Positions 1-8,827 of a DNA stretch of 64,000 nt are shown piece after piece. Every line of letters starts with the position of its first letter. Within the stretch, counting starts at the first letter, position 1. The notes under the pieces were generated by a model, which had not been told where the DNA came from, ran no database searches, and saw only the letters and a list, made by a program, of their open reading frames with translations. The position numbers and the translations under genes are program-made. The stretch spans positions 4,238,453 to 4,302,452 of the forward strand of contig NZ_LT985361.1 of NCBI RefSeq assembly GCF_900269665.1, in the 5' to 3' direction. The stretch comes from Nocardia suismassiliense (GTDB lineage Bacteria > Actinomycetota > Actinomycetes > Mycobacteriales > Mycobacteriaceae).

Positions 1-924
1 CGCCTCCGTACCACGCCGACCCCCGACAGCACCCCCAACGCCTCGGCCGCCGCGCCCAGGTTGTTAAAAGGGCCGACCGCAGAGGCCAGGGGCGCCCGCC
101 GCAAGGACGCGCTGCACTGGGTGGCCGTGCACTCGCTCGCCATCGCCGCCGCGCTGCTGTTCCTGATGCCGTTCGCCTTCGTCCTGCTCACGTCGGTCAT
201 GTCGGACCGGCAGGCGCTGACCGCCGACCTCTGGCCCGGCGAGTGGCACTGGGAAAACTACGTAAAAGTGTGGGAGACACCGGGTTTCCTCACCTGGTGG
301 CGCAATACCCTGCTGTACGCGGCGGCCGGTACCGCGCTGACGCTGCTGTCCAGCATCCCGGTGGCCTACGCGCTGGCCAAGTTCCGCTTCCGGGGCCGCA
401 ATCTCGCGCTGATGGCCGTTGTTTCGATGATGATGCTGCCGCCACAGGTGACGGTCATCCCGATGTACATGATCTGGTCCAAGCAGTTCCATCTCACCGG
501 CTCGCTGTGGCCGTTGATCATTCCGCTGGCCTTCGGGGACGCCTTCTCCATCTTCCTGCTGCGGCAGTTCCTGCTGACCATCCCCGACGACTACCTGGAG
601 GCGGCCCGCATCGACGGCTGCGGTGAAGTGCGCATCCTGCTGCGGATCGTCTTGCCGATGGCGAAACCCGCCGTCGCCGCGGTGGCGCTGTTCCAGTTCT
701 TCTATTGCTGGAACGACTATTTCGGGCCGCAGATCTACGCCAGCGAGAACCCGGCCGCCTGGACGCTGAGCTACGGCCTGGAGTCGTTCAAGAGCGCCCA
801 CCACGTCAACTGGAACCTCACCATGGCCGCCACCCTGCTGGTGATGGCGCCGGTGATCCTCCTTTTCTTCTTCGCACAGAAGGCCTTCATCGAAGGCGTG
901 ACACTGACAGGGGTCAAAGGCTGA
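1..924 (+). CDS. carbohydrate ABC transporter permease, MalG-like (5' end outside window)
   Basis: Inner-membrane permease of a carbohydrate-uptake ABC transporter (MalG/DasC/NgcG type), forming the channel with a second permease that would lie upstream. About six hydrophobic helices are visible. The cytoplasmic EAA loop reads EAARIDGCGEVRILLRIVLP, which is the contact site for the ATPase. The frame is open back to base 1; a TTG at 61 could start it but has no ribosome site, so the true start is probably upstream. The stop overlaps the start of the GH4 glycosidase in TGATG. With the GH4 enzyme and sugar kinase behind it, chitobiose, GlcNAc or a beta-glucoside is a reasonable substrate guess; the substrate cannot be read from the sequence. 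Confidence 0.85.
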   Translation, partial: RLRTTPTPDSTPNASAAAPRLLKGPTAEARGARRKDALHWVAVHSLAIAAALLFLMPFAFVLLTSVMSDRQALTADLWPGEWHWENYVKVWETPGFLTWWRNTLLYAAAGTALTLLSSIPVAYALAKFRFRGRNLALMAVVSMMMLPPQVTVIPMYMIWSKQFHLTGSLWPLIIPLAFGDAFSIFLLRQFLLTIPDDYLEAARIDGCGEVRILLRIVLPMAKPAVAAVALFQFFYCWNDYFGPQIYASENPAAWTLSYGLESFKSAHHVNWNLTMAATLLVMAPVILLFFFAQKAFIEGVTLTGVKG

Positions 925-2210
925 TGCGCGCACTGAAACTTTGCATAGTCGGTGGTGGTTCCACCTACACGCCGGAGTTGATCGACGGATTCGCCCGGCT
1001 CCGTGACACTCTCCCGATCGGGGAGATCGTCCTCATCGATCCCGCCGTGGACCGGCTGGAGTTGATCGCCGGGCTGGCCCGCCGGATCTTCGCCAAACAG
1101 GGACACCGGGCCACGGTCAGCACGGCCACCTCGGTCGCCGACGGGGTGGACGGTGCCGATGCCGTGCTGCTGCAACTGCGCATCGGCGGGCAGGCCGCCC
1201 GCAATGAGGACGAGCGCTGGCCACTCGAATGTGGTTGCGTCGGACAGGAAACCACCGGCGCCGGCGGTCTCGCGAAGGCCTTGCGCACCGTCCCGGTGGT
1301 GCTCGACATCGCCGAGCAGGTGCGCCGGGCCAACCCGGACGCCTGGATCATCGACTTCACCAATCCCGTCGGGATCGTCACCCGCGCACTGCAATCCGCG
1401 GGACACAAGGCCGTCGGCCTGTGCAATGTCGCGATCGGCTTCCAGCGAAAGTTCGCCGCGCACTTGGGCGTCGACCCGGAGCTGATCCGGCTCGACCACG
1501 TCGGCCTCAATCACCTCACCTGGGTGCGCGGGGTCACCGTGCTCGACCACCCCGGCGCGGGCACGGGGCACGAGGCGCTGCCCAAGCTGCTCGCCGACTT
1601 CGGCCCGGATATCGCGGCCGACGTGCGGCTGCCGTTGCCGCTGATCGAGCGGCTGGGCGTGGTCCCGTCGTATTACCTGCGCTACTTCTATCAGCACGAC
1701 GTGGTGGTCGAGGAGTCCGCGACCACCGGTTCACGGGCCGCCGAAGTGGCGGCCATCGAGCGGGAGTTGCTGGACATGTATGCCGACCCCACCCTCGATA
1801 CCAAACCCGAACTACTCGGAAAGCGCGGCGGCGCTTTCTATTCCGAGGCCGCGGTACAACTGCTCGCCGCGCTGCTCGGCACCGGCGGCGGCAGCGTCCA
1901 GGTGGTCAACACCCGCAACGACGGCATCCTGCCGTTCCTGCCCGACGATGCCGTGATCGAGGTGCCTGCGGCGGTGGACGCCGCAGGGGTGCGCCCACTG
2001 CCGCAGCACCCGATCGAACCGCTCTTCGCAGGCCTGATCGCGCACGTCACCGCCTACGAGCAACTCGCAGTGCAGGCCGCGCTGGAAGGCAGTCGCGACC
2101 GTGTTTTCCGCGCACTACTAGCGCACCCGCTGATCGGCCAGAACGAGCTGGCCGACCAGCTGACCGATCGGCTGATCGCGCATAACCGCGCCTACCTGGG
2201 CTGGGCGTGA
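924..2210 (+). CDS. glycoside hydrolase family 4 (6-phospho-beta-glucosidase-like)
   Basis: NAD+- and Mn2+-dependent glycosidase of family GH4, which cleaves the glycosidic bond by transient oxidation at C3 rather than by paired acids. A Rossmann motif (VGGGSTYTPEL) lies at residues 8-18. The metal-site cysteine sits in the GLCNVAIG motif near residue 167 and the conserved histidine in GLNHLTW near residue 197. The 428 residues fit the family. The ATG overlaps the permease stop, so the two are translationally coupled, and a kinase gene follows at once. This implies cytoplasmic hydrolysis of an imported disaccharide. Exact specificity (beta-glucoside, chitobiose, phosphorylated or not) is not decided by the sequence. 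Confidence 0.85.
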   Translation: MRALKLCIVGGGSTYTPELIDGFARLRDTLPIGEIVLIDPAVDRLELIAGLARRIFAKQGHRATVSTATSVADGVDGADAVLLQLRIGGQAARNEDERWPLECGCVGQETTGAGGLAKALRTVPVVLDIAEQVRRANPDAWIIDFTNPVGIVTRALQSAGHKAVGLCNVAIGFQRKFAAHLGVDPELIRLDHVGLNHLTWVRGVTVLDHPGAGTGHEALPKLLADFGPDIAADVRLPLPLIERLGVVPSYYLRYFYQHDVVVEESATTGSRAAEVAAIERELLDMYADPTLDTKPELLGKRGGAFYSEAAVQLLAALLGTGGGSVQVVNTRNDGILPFLPDDAVIEVPAAVDAAGVRPLPQHPIEPLFAGLIAHVTAYEQLAVQAALEGSRDRVFRALLAHPLIGQNELADQLTDRLIAHNRAYLGWA

Positions 2211-2254
2211 TCATGCCGAAAAACACCGTGAACTGTTGGCGGGGGAAGCGTCTG

Positions 2255-3307
2255 ATGAAAATCCCACAGAACGAGCAGATTCCGGGCGTCCTCGCCATCG
2301 ATGCGGGCAACAGCAAGACCGATGTGGCGCTGGTCGGGATCGACGGGTCGGTGCTCGGCGCCGCGCGTGGCGGCGGCTACCAACCGCACCGCACCGGGGC
2401 CCGCCAGGCGATCGAGGGGCTCACGCCGCTGGTCGAATCGGTGGCCCGGCAGGCCGGATTGACCCGCGGCGGGATCCTCACCACCCGGGTGAGCGCGTGC
2501 ATGGCCAATGTCGATCTGCCGATCGAGGAGCAGCGGTTGCATGCCGCGATCGCCGCGCGCCCTTGGGGTTTGACGGTGGGCGTCGTCAACGACACCTTCG
2601 GTCTGCTGCGCGCGGGCACCGACGGGCCGCGCGGGGTCGCGGTGGTCTGCGGTGCCGGCATCAACTGTGCCGGGCTGCTGCCGGACGGGCGCACCGCCCG
2701 CTTCCCGGCGCTCGGTGTGCTCACCGGCGACTGGGGTGGCGGCGGCGGCATGGCGGCCGAGGCGATGTGGCACGCGGCCAGGGCCGAGGACGGTCGTGGT
2801 GAACCGACCGCGCTGTCCGCCGCCATCGGTGCGTATTTCGGGCTCGCCGGAGCCAATGCGGTGGCCGAGGCGATCCACCTCGGCCAGCTCGCGGAGCAGC
2901 GGCTGCACGAATTGGTCCGGGTGCTGTTCGCCACCGCCGAGGCCGGGGATCCGACCGCGCTGCGGCTCATCGATCGGCAGGCCGATGAGATCACCCGGCT
3001 TGCGCTGGTCGCTTTGCGCAAGCTAGATCTGCTCGATACGCCGACCCCGGTGATCCTCGGTGGTGGCGTGCTCGCGGCGCGCCAGCCGCTACTGGTCGAG
3101 AACGTGAAGGCCCGGCTTGCCGAGGTCGCACCGCTGGCCGAGCCTCGAATCGTCGTTGCCCCACCGGTTCTCGGTGCCGCGCTGCTCGGGCTCGATCATC
3201 TCGGCGCGTCCGCGGCTGCCCGCCAACGGCTTCGCTCCGCCTATCCGACACTGTCCGCGTCCGATGGCCGGCCGGAGTTCCCCAGCGAAATGGGCCAGCC
3301 TGCTTGA
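2255..3307 (+). CDS. BadF/BadG-family sugar kinase (N-acetylglucosamine kinase-like)
   Basis: ATPase-fold (ASKHA) kinase of the BadF/BadG/BcrA/BcrD family, which includes N-acetylglucosamine kinases. The phosphate-1 loop (AIDAGNSKTDVAL) is at the N-terminus, with later glycine-rich phosphate-2 and adenosine segments (VVCGAGINCAGL; ILGGGVLAA). I chose ATG 2255 because GGGGGAAG lies six bases upstream; GTG 2207 and ATG 2213 in the same frame lack a ribosome site. It is the last gene of the sugar operon and is followed by a strong hairpin. Inferred role: phosphorylation of the monosaccharide released by the GH4 enzyme. Glucosamine or GlcNAc is likeliest from family knowledge; an activator ATPase role is less likely in this context. 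Confidence 0.75.
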   Translation: MKIPQNEQIPGVLAIDAGNSKTDVALVGIDGSVLGAARGGGYQPHRTGARQAIEGLTPLVESVARQAGLTRGGILTTRVSACMANVDLPIEEQRLHAAIAARPWGLTVGVVNDTFGLLRAGTDGPRGVAVVCGAGINCAGLLPDGRTARFPALGVLTGDWGGGGGMAAEAMWHAARAEDGRGEPTALSAAIGAYFGLAGANAVAEAIHLGQLAEQRLHELVRVLFATAEAGDPTALRLIDRQADEITRLALVALRKLDLLDTPTPVILGGGVLAARQPLLVENVKARLAEVAPLAEPRIVVAPPVLGAALLGLDHLGASAAARQRLRSAYPTLSASDGRPEFPSEMGQPA

Positions 3308-3309
3308 GT

Positions 3310-3335
3310 GCTGGGCTGCCCGAGGGCGGCCCAGC
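3310..3335. terminator. hairpin between convergent sugar-kinase and antiporter genes
   Basis: GCTGGGCTGCC pairs with GGCGGCCCAGC around a CGAG loop (11 pairs, one G-U). It lies three bases after the kinase stop, between two genes that converge on it, so it could serve both strands. There is no clear U-tract, as is usual in actinobacteria. Confidence 0.6.
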
Positions 3336-3381
3336 CTACATTCGGTGTAATGCCCTGTGACGCAGCAGAAGTCGGGTTCGC

Positions 3382-4710
3382 TCACTCTGGCACGAACTGG
3401 TGTGGTGGCTTGCGTTGCTCCTCGGCCCCTTCGCTGGACAGCAGCGGCCAGCCCTTGCGCAGCACGAAGTCCAGCCACGCGCCGCAGGCCTGGGAGGTCA
3501 GCACCGCGGTGAGGACGAGCGTGGTGAAGAACGGGGCGTTGATGATGCCCGCGTCGAACGCGACACTGGCCAAGACGATCCCGGGCCCACCGCGGGCATT
3601 GCACGTCACGGCCAGGTTGACGATGTCGAGGCGGCGGAAGCCCGCCAGCCGGGCGGCCAGCCCGGTCGACAGCAGCACCACCGCCGAGGAGCCGAGCAGG
3701 AACGCGATCAGCATGACCGGCGAGAAGCCCTTGGTGAAGTCGAGCCGGTAGCCGACGACCGCGAAATAGATCGGGATGAACACCGCCGCGGAGACGTGTT
3801 CGATCGCCTCCAGCGGGACGCGGAAGCGTTGGTGCTCGGTGCTTTTGATGCCGCCGACGATGCCGAAGCCCGCGAGGAACGCGGCGAAGGCCAGGGTCAC
3901 GTCCAGCGCCGCCGCGACGCTGACGTAGCCGAGCACGACCACCATGATCCAGGCGATCGGGGTGTGCGCGGCGAGGACGTTCCAGCGGGCGCGGCTGAGC
4001 TTGCGCAGCAACGGCGGCAGTATGGTCATCGCGAGAAGCACATACACACCGTTGGCGACCACATGCACCGACACTGTTTCGGCCAGCGCGTCACCGCCCG
4101 CGGCCACCGTGGCCGAGGCGATCGCGGTGGCCAGCGCCAGCACACCCCAGAGCACGATGTCCTCCACGACGGCGGCGCCGAGAATGAGGCTGGCGAACCG
4201 GGTGTGCAGGATGCCCAGGTCGTAGAAGATCTTGGTGATCACCGGGATCGAGGTGACCGCCGTCGCGACCGCGAAGACCAGGATCACCGCGGGCTCGCTG
4301 CCCGCGTCGCCCATGAAATCCTCCAGCGGCAGCAGCGGTGCCACCGCGAGGGCCAGGAAGAACGGCAGCGGCGTACCGAGACCCAGGATCCAGGCGGTCG
4401 GCTTCCAGTTCTCCTTGCCGAGCACGTTCCGGGCGCTCGCGCCGGAGACGAACATCAGCAACAGTAAACCCAGGTGGTAGAGGAAGCCGATCACCACCGT
4501 GGCGGGGTCGTCGCCGCCGTTACCGAAGATCCGCGCCGCCGTATCGGGCGCCAGCAGCCCGAAAAGCGACGGGCCGAGCAGAATGCCGGCCGCGATCTCG
4601 CCGACGACCTTCGGTTGCCGCAGCAGCGCGGCGAGTTGGCCGAACAAATTGGCGCCGGCGATCAGCAGCAACAACGCCAAAGTCAGTGATCCCACCGTAT
4701 CCGTGGACAT
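3382..4710 (-). CDS. cation/proton antiporter, CPA2 family (KefB/NhaS3-like)
   Basis: Multi-pass membrane exchanger of Na+ or K+ for H+, Pfam Na_H_Exchanger fold. About 12 hydrophobic segments are visible across 442 residues. The typical early motif LLRQPKVVGEIAAGILLGPS (glutamate after VVG) and later GIILAS-like and VVEDIVLW segments are present; the Asp in VVEDI matches the ion-binding position of this family. There is no C-terminal TrkA-N domain, so it is the short form. ATG 4710 is preferred because AGGAGA lies five bases upstream; an in-frame start at 4758 lacks one. It stands alone and converges with the sugar operon. Ion specificity is not readable. Confidence 0.8.
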   Translation of the reverse strand: MSTDTVGSLTLALLLLIAGANLFGQLAALLRQPKVVGEIAAGILLGPSLFGLLAPDTAARIFGNGGDDPATVVIGFLYHLGLLLLMFVSGASARNVLGKENWKPTAWILGLGTPLPFFLALAVAPLLPLEDFMGDAGSEPAVILVFAVATAVTSIPVITKIFYDLGILHTRFASLILGAAVVEDIVLWGVLALATAIASATVAAGGDALAETVSVHVVANGVYVLLAMTILPPLLRKLSRARWNVLAAHTPIAWIMVVVLGYVSVAAALDVTLAFAAFLAGFGIVGGIKSTEHQRFRVPLEAIEHVSAAVFIPIYFAVVGYRLDFTKGFSPVMLIAFLLGSSAVVLLSTGLAARLAGFRRLDIVNLAVTCNARGGPGIVLASVAFDAGIINAPFFTTLVLTAVLTSQACGAWLDFVLRKGWPLLSSEGAEEQRKPPHQFVPE

Positions 4711-4825
4711 ACGCTCTCCTTGCCGACCGTGCGGTATCGGATAAGCGCAGTCTCCCAAAGCATCCCGCCGCGCACGAGCGGATCACCCGCACCAGGCACC
4801 GAACGCAGTGGCGGATTGCCAAGGC

Positions 4826-5086
4826 CTACAAGCTGATCGGTGCCGAGCCGTGGTCGGCGCGGCGGGCTGCGGCACTGCGACGTTCATCGGACGCCGGCGG
4901 ACCGTCGAGCAGGAGCGTCACCTGTTCGTTCAGCATGTCGATCTCCTGTTCGGCGACGAAGCCGTCGCTGGTGACGACCCTGGCGGCGAAACCGTCGAGC
5001 AGCAGCATGATCCATTCCGCGAGCCGTTCGGCCGGTACGTCGCCGCGGACGTTCTCTGCCCGTCGCACTATTAGTGTCGAGGGCAT
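4826..5086 (-). pseudogene. TetR-family regulator remnant (C-terminal half only)
   Basis: The frame encodes a C-terminal helical segment typical of TetR regulators (AEWIMLLLDGFAARV... MLNEQVTLLLDG), but no helix-turn-helix lies upstream in this frame. A rightward membrane-protein gene starts exactly where the TetR N-terminus should be. The ATG at 5086 is nested in the opposing gene's start region and has no ribosome site. This reads as a decayed regulator whose DNA-binding half was deleted or replaced. The assignment rests on residue pattern only; it could instead be chance coding, but the amphipathic helices and normal composition argue for a relic. Confidence 0.5.
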
Positions 5087-6098
5087 GCGTTCGTCCTCGC
5101 GTCCGGCTGCCACCGCCAGTAGTGCACGGGAGCGCCGGCGCGCGGTGCTCGCTCTTTTCGTCCTCGCTCCCGTGCTGGGCGAGGTGCTCGGCGCTTCCTT
5201 GCGGTTGAGCTATTTCCTGCAGCCGCTGCGGGTGGCGGCCATCGTCTGCTTCTACGGGGCCGGGGTGGTGTTGATCCGCGAGATCGCGCAACGGTGGCGG
5301 CTGTCCGGCTGGGGAATTGTGTTGCTCGGCTGTGCCTTTGCCCTCATCGAGGAGGGGCTGGCCTTGCAGACGATCTTCAATCCCATCGGGATGGACGGCG
5401 AGCCGGTGCATGGAAACGCGTTGGGGGTCAACTGGTTCTGGGCGGTGGTCGTGTGCGGCTACCACGTCGTGTGGAGTGTGCTGCTGCCGATTACGGTGGT
5501 CCATCTGGTCTTTCCGCGCAGCAGTCGCGCACCGTGGCTGTCCCGACGATCTGCCGCAGTGCTCGCTGTTGTCTTTGCTTGCGGCACCGCCCTATTCGTA
5601 GCGATCTCGCTGCTGCGCTCCGACTTCAGGCTCCCGCTGGGGCATGCCGCTGTCACGATCGTCGTGGCGGCCGGTCTCGTCTGGGCGAGTAAGCGGTGCC
5701 GAGACAATGGACGTGTTGCGGTTGCCGGGCGCGTGCCGGAACCGCGACGGGTCGCGCTGTTCGGGGTGGTGGCAGGCACCGTGTGGTTCGTATTGTTCTT
5801 GGCCGCGTTCATCGGCGGGCCGATCTCGTTCGTGTGGTGGACCATTGGGGCGCTGACCTTCGCCGCCGCGGTGGCGCTGGTGTTGCGACGGTGGACCCGG
5901 CGCGAGTGGACGCCGCGACACCAGCTCACCCTCTGCTTCGGTACGGGCTTGTCAGCGGCGCTGTTCGGGCTGCTCCTGGTCGCCTTGGACGGACACCTCG
6001 CGAACATTGCCTTCCAATGCGTCGTCCTTGGCGCGCTCATCGCGGCCTACATCTGGATGGGGCGGCAGCTGCGTTCATCTGCCATGGCAGAGGGTTGA
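5085..6098 (+). CDS. hypothetical multi-pass membrane protein
   Basis: Unrecognised integral membrane protein of 337 residues with about nine hydrophobic helices and a short basic cytoplasmic N-terminus (SSARERRRAV). An acidic pair lies in a helix after an Arg-Glu motif (LIREIAQRW ... FALIEEGLALQ), which could be functional, but no family is clear to me. ATG 5085 follows GAGGG closely, and an AT-rich TATTAGT about ten bases upstream could be a -10 box, giving a very short leader. It sits against a truncated TetR gene on the other strand and next to a DedA operon. No function is proposed. Confidence 0.6.
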   Translation: MRSSSRPAATASSARERRRAVLALFVLAPVLGEVLGASLRLSYFLQPLRVAAIVCFYGAGVVLIREIAQRWRLSGWGIVLLGCAFALIEEGLALQTIFNPIGMDGEPVHGNALGVNWFWAVVVCGYHVVWSVLLPITVVHLVFPRSSRAPWLSRRSAAVLAVVFACGTALFVAISLLRSDFRLPLGHAAVTIVVAAGLVWASKRCRDNGRVAVAGRVPEPRRVALFGVVAGTVWFVLFLAAFIGGPISFVWWTIGALTFAAAVALVLRRWTRREWTPRHQLTLCFGTGLSAALFGLLLVALDGHLANIAFQCVVLGALIAAYIWMGRQLRSSAMAEG

Positions 6099-6250
6099 TC
6101 TGGCTAGACCTGGTCCCTGCCACCTGATCGGGTCATCGCAGCCCTGCGATCGGGGTGCGGAAAACCGCAGTCCGACTGTGGGGTTGCCAGGCATAGGTCG
6201 GGTGGTTGCCGCTACTGTCTGCCGCCCACATCGTCCATAGCGTCGAAATC

Positions 6251-6913
6251 ATGGATATGGCAATAGATTCCACCGGCAGCGAACTCTCCGGGATCGCCGG
6301 CTGGGCGGTCGATGTGATGGAAGAACTGGGCGGGTTCGGCGCGGGTGTCGCCATCGCGCTGGAGAACCTTTTCCCGCCACTGCCCAGCGAGGTGATTCTG
6401 CCGCTGGCGGGGTTCACCGCGAGTCGTGGCGAGTTCGGTCTGCTCGAGGTGTTGATCTGGACGACGCTGGGCTCGGTGGTCGGCGCGCTCGTCCTGTATG
6501 GGCTGGGCGCCGCCTTCGGACGGGAGCGGCTGCGCCGGATCGTGGACCGGATGCCGCTGGTTCGGGTCGCCGATCTCGACCGAGCCGAGGCATGGTTTGC
6601 CCGTCACGGTACGAAGGCGGTGTTCTTCGGGCGGATGATCCCCTTGTTCCGCAGCTTGATATCTGTTCCCGCCGGGGTCGAACGCATGAATCTGGTGCGC
6701 TTCACCGCACTGACCACCGCCGGTAGCCTGCTGTGGAACTCGATTTTTGTGCTCGCCGGATATTTCCTCGGAGAGAGCTGGCCGGTCGTCGAAACCTATG
6801 CCGGGGTGCTGCAGAAGCTGGTGATTCTCGCGGTAGTCGTCGGCGGCGGCTGGTTCGTCGTGAGCCGTGTGCGCACGCTGCGCGCACAGCGGCGCGAGAC
6901 AATCAGGAAATGA
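6251..6913 (+). CDS. DedA family membrane protein
   Basis: DedA/VTT-domain membrane protein, a family of lipid scramblases and undecaprenyl-phosphate or phospholipid transporters affecting envelope homeostasis and antimicrobial peptide tolerance. The signature regions are present: ENLFPPLPSEVILPLAGF with its conserved glutamate and prolines, then FFGRMIPLFRSLISVPAG with the conserved arginines, followed by terminal helices. Start choice between ATG 6251 and 6257 is uncertain because the ribosome site is weak. The stop overlaps the histidine-kinase start in ATGA, so transporter, sensor and response regulator form one operon. The two-component system may therefore watch the envelope. Confidence 0.85.
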   Translation: MDMAIDSTGSELSGIAGWAVDVMEELGGFGAGVAIALENLFPPLPSEVILPLAGFTASRGEFGLLEVLIWTTLGSVVGALVLYGLGAAFGRERLRRIVDRMPLVRVADLDRAEAWFARHGTKAVFFGRMIPLFRSLISVPAGVERMNLVRFTALTTAGSLLWNSIFVLAGYFLGESWPVVETYAGVLQKLVILAVVVGGGWFVVSRVRTLRAQRRETIRK

Positions 6914-8058
6914 GACCCTCCCTCGACGCCGAGTCCGACGCGCGTGGTCCGAGCCGCGCGCGTCGGGCCGCGACCGTCCTCGGGGGCCTGCTGCTCGGGG
7001 TGGTGACCGTGCCGGTCGATCTGGTCGCCGCGCTGGGCAGCCTGGCGTCACCACAGTGTGCCCGCAGTGCGGTCGGGCTGCAGCGGCGTCGTCTGGCTCT
7101 GTTCGGTGTGACGTTGCGCGGTACGCCCGGCGGCTACCGTGCGGCGGGCTACCTGGCGGTCCGCGCCCTGATCGGGATGCTGACCGGCGTGATCGGGTTG
7201 TTGCTCGGTCTGGGGCTGGTGATCGCGGTGAGCTTGGTGGTCGGCGCAGCGACCGGAGCCGCCGTTCCGATCTTCGACGCGAACGAGCCAGGGCAGGTCA
7301 ACTGGTCGACCGTCGCGGCCCTCGCACTGCCCGGCGTGGTGCTGTGCTACCTGGCGGTGCAGGGGCTGGCGGGGATCGTCGGCGTCGAAACCCGCGCATG
7401 GAATGCCTTCGCCCGCCCCAGCTCCGGCGCGCTGGCGCAGCGAGTGGATGAGCTAACCACGACCCGCGCCGACATTGTCGACGCCATCGATGAGGAACGC
7501 CGACGCATCGAACGCGACCTGCACGACGGGGTGCAGCAGCGAGTCATCGCGCTGTCGATCCTGCTGGCCCGCGGTGAACGCGAATCCGACCAGCAACAAC
7601 AGGCCGAACTGCACCGCCGCGCGCTCGCCGAGACCCGGCACATCCTCGCCGATTTGCGCGAGGTGTCGTGGAGGATCTACCCGGCCATGCTGGCTCGGGA
7701 CGGACTGCACAGCGCCTTGGTGGCGTTGGCCGACCGGACGCCGCTGCCGACGGCCGTGCACTATCGACTGGCGGGGCGGCCGCCGCGTTCGGTCGAATCG
7801 GCGTGCTACTTCACGGCGAGCGAGGCGATCACCAATGCGATCAAACACGCGGCGGCGCAGCGCATCGAACTCACCGTCACCGAGGTCGACTCCGTGCTGA
7901 TCATGACCGTGCGCGACGATGGTCGCGGTGGCGCCGACCCGGCCGGTCTCGGACTCGCCGGAATCGCCTCCCGGATCACCGCGCTCGACGGGGTCGTCGC
8001 CATCGACAGTCCCGCGGGTGGGCCGACGACCATCAGAGTGGAGGTGCCGTGCGCATAA
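6910..8058 (+). CDS. two-component sensor histidine kinase, NarL/DesK type
   Basis: Membrane sensor kinase of 382 residues. The N-terminal part has a PspC/DUF-like sensor region with about four hydrophobic segments. The HisKA_3 dimerisation helix follows with the phosphoacceptor His205 in RIERDLHDGVQQRVI, then an HATPase domain with the N box (EAITNAIKHA) and G box (VRDDGRGGADPAGLGLAGI). The start overlaps the DedA stop by four bases, and the end overlaps the response regulator by ten, showing tight coupling. The ligand is unknown; the partner DedA suggests membrane stress. HisKA_3 kinases of this layout pair with LuxR-type regulators, as here. Confidence 0.9.
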   Translation: MRPSLDAESDARGPSRARRAATVLGGLLLGVVTVPVDLVAALGSLASPQCARSAVGLQRRRLALFGVTLRGTPGGYRAAGYLAVRALIGMLTGVIGLLLGLGLVIAVSLVVGAATGAAVPIFDANEPGQVNWSTVAALALPGVVLCYLAVQGLAGIVGVETRAWNAFARPSSGALAQRVDELTTTRADIVDAIDEERRRIERDLHDGVQQRVIALSILLARGERESDQQQQAELHRRALAETRHILADLREVSWRIYPAMLARDGLHSALVALADRTPLPTAVHYRLAGRPPRSVESACYFTASEAITNAIKHAAAQRIELTVTEVDSVLIMTVRDDGRGGADPAGLGLAGIASRITALDGVVAIDSPAGGPTTIRVEVPCA

Positions 8059-8705
8059 CGCTGGCCGAGGATTCCGCCTTGTTGCGCGAAAGCATGGCTC
8101 AGCTGCTGGTCGCCGAGGGACACGAGATCGTCGATTCGGTGGGCACGGCGACCGAACTGCTTGCCGCCGTTGCGGTTCGGCCGCCGGAGCTCGTCATCGC
8201 CGACGTGCGAATGCCGCCCGATCATGTGGACGAAGGCATTCGGGCCGCCCTGGAGATCCGGGAACGCTGGCCGGCGATCGGCGTGCTGGTGCTGTCGCAA
8301 TATGTCGAGCGCCGATACGCGACCGAATTCCTCACCGGCACAGGCGGTATCGGATACCTGCTCAAAGACCGAGTGTCGGCGATCGACACCTTCCTCGACG
8401 CGATCGAGCGCGTCGGGACCGGCGGCACCGCGTTCGATCCTGAGGTCATCCGGCAGTTGCTGCTGCATAGTCGCGCCGACTCACCGCTGAGCAGGCTCAC
8501 CGATCGCGAACGCGATGTCCTCACTCGCATGGCTCTCGGGCTCAGCAACGCGGCGATCTCCGCTGAGCTGTTCATCACCCGGAGTGCGGTCGAGAAGCAC
8601 ATCAACGCGATCTTCACCAAGCTCGATCTGCAGGCTGGTGTCGCACACAATCGACGGGTGCTCGCCATCCTCGAGTACCTTCGTACCGACGCTTCCGACG
8701 ACTGA
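8049..8705 (+). CDS. response regulator, NarL/LuxR family
   Basis: DNA-binding response regulator of 218 residues, partner of the preceding kinase. The receiver domain has the acidic pocket (ITLAEDS), phosphoacceptor Asp52 in IADVRMPPD and a conserved lysine in GYLLKDRV. The C-terminal LuxR helix-turn-helix reads LTDRERDVLTRMALGLSN followed by ISAELFITRSAVEKHI. GTG 8049 lies inside the end of the kinase gene, ten bases overlapping, implying translational coupling. Target promoters are not visible; the DedA operon itself is the first candidate by autoregulation. Confidence 0.92.
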   Translation: MRITLAEDSALLRESMAQLLVAEGHEIVDSVGTATELLAAVAVRPPELVIADVRMPPDHVDEGIRAALEIRERWPAIGVLVLSQYVERRYATEFLTGTGGIGYLLKDRVSAIDTFLDAIERVGTGGTAFDPEVIRQLLLHSRADSPLSRLTDRERDVLTRMALGLSNAAISAELFITRSAVEKHINAIFTKLDLQAGVAHNRRVLAILEYLRTDASDD

Positions 8706-8827
8706 TCGCCGTTTCCCGTTCGCCGCGGAGGGCGCCCTCCAGGTCAGGATCCATGCCTCGGTTGCCGGCCAGCGCTGTGGGAAAACTACTGGCATCAGCG
8801 GCTGGATGAGCAGTTCACTGAACAACC

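Noticed and set aside
3400..4467. Long rightward frame across the antiporter gene
   Set aside because: Low-complexity Arg/Gly/Asp/Gln-rich translation on the opposite strand of a clear membrane transporter; no ribosome site.
4711..4825. Possible ion or c-di-AMP riboswitch before the antiporter
   Set aside because: The leader lacks conserved riboswitch elements and the upstream stretch looks ordinary.
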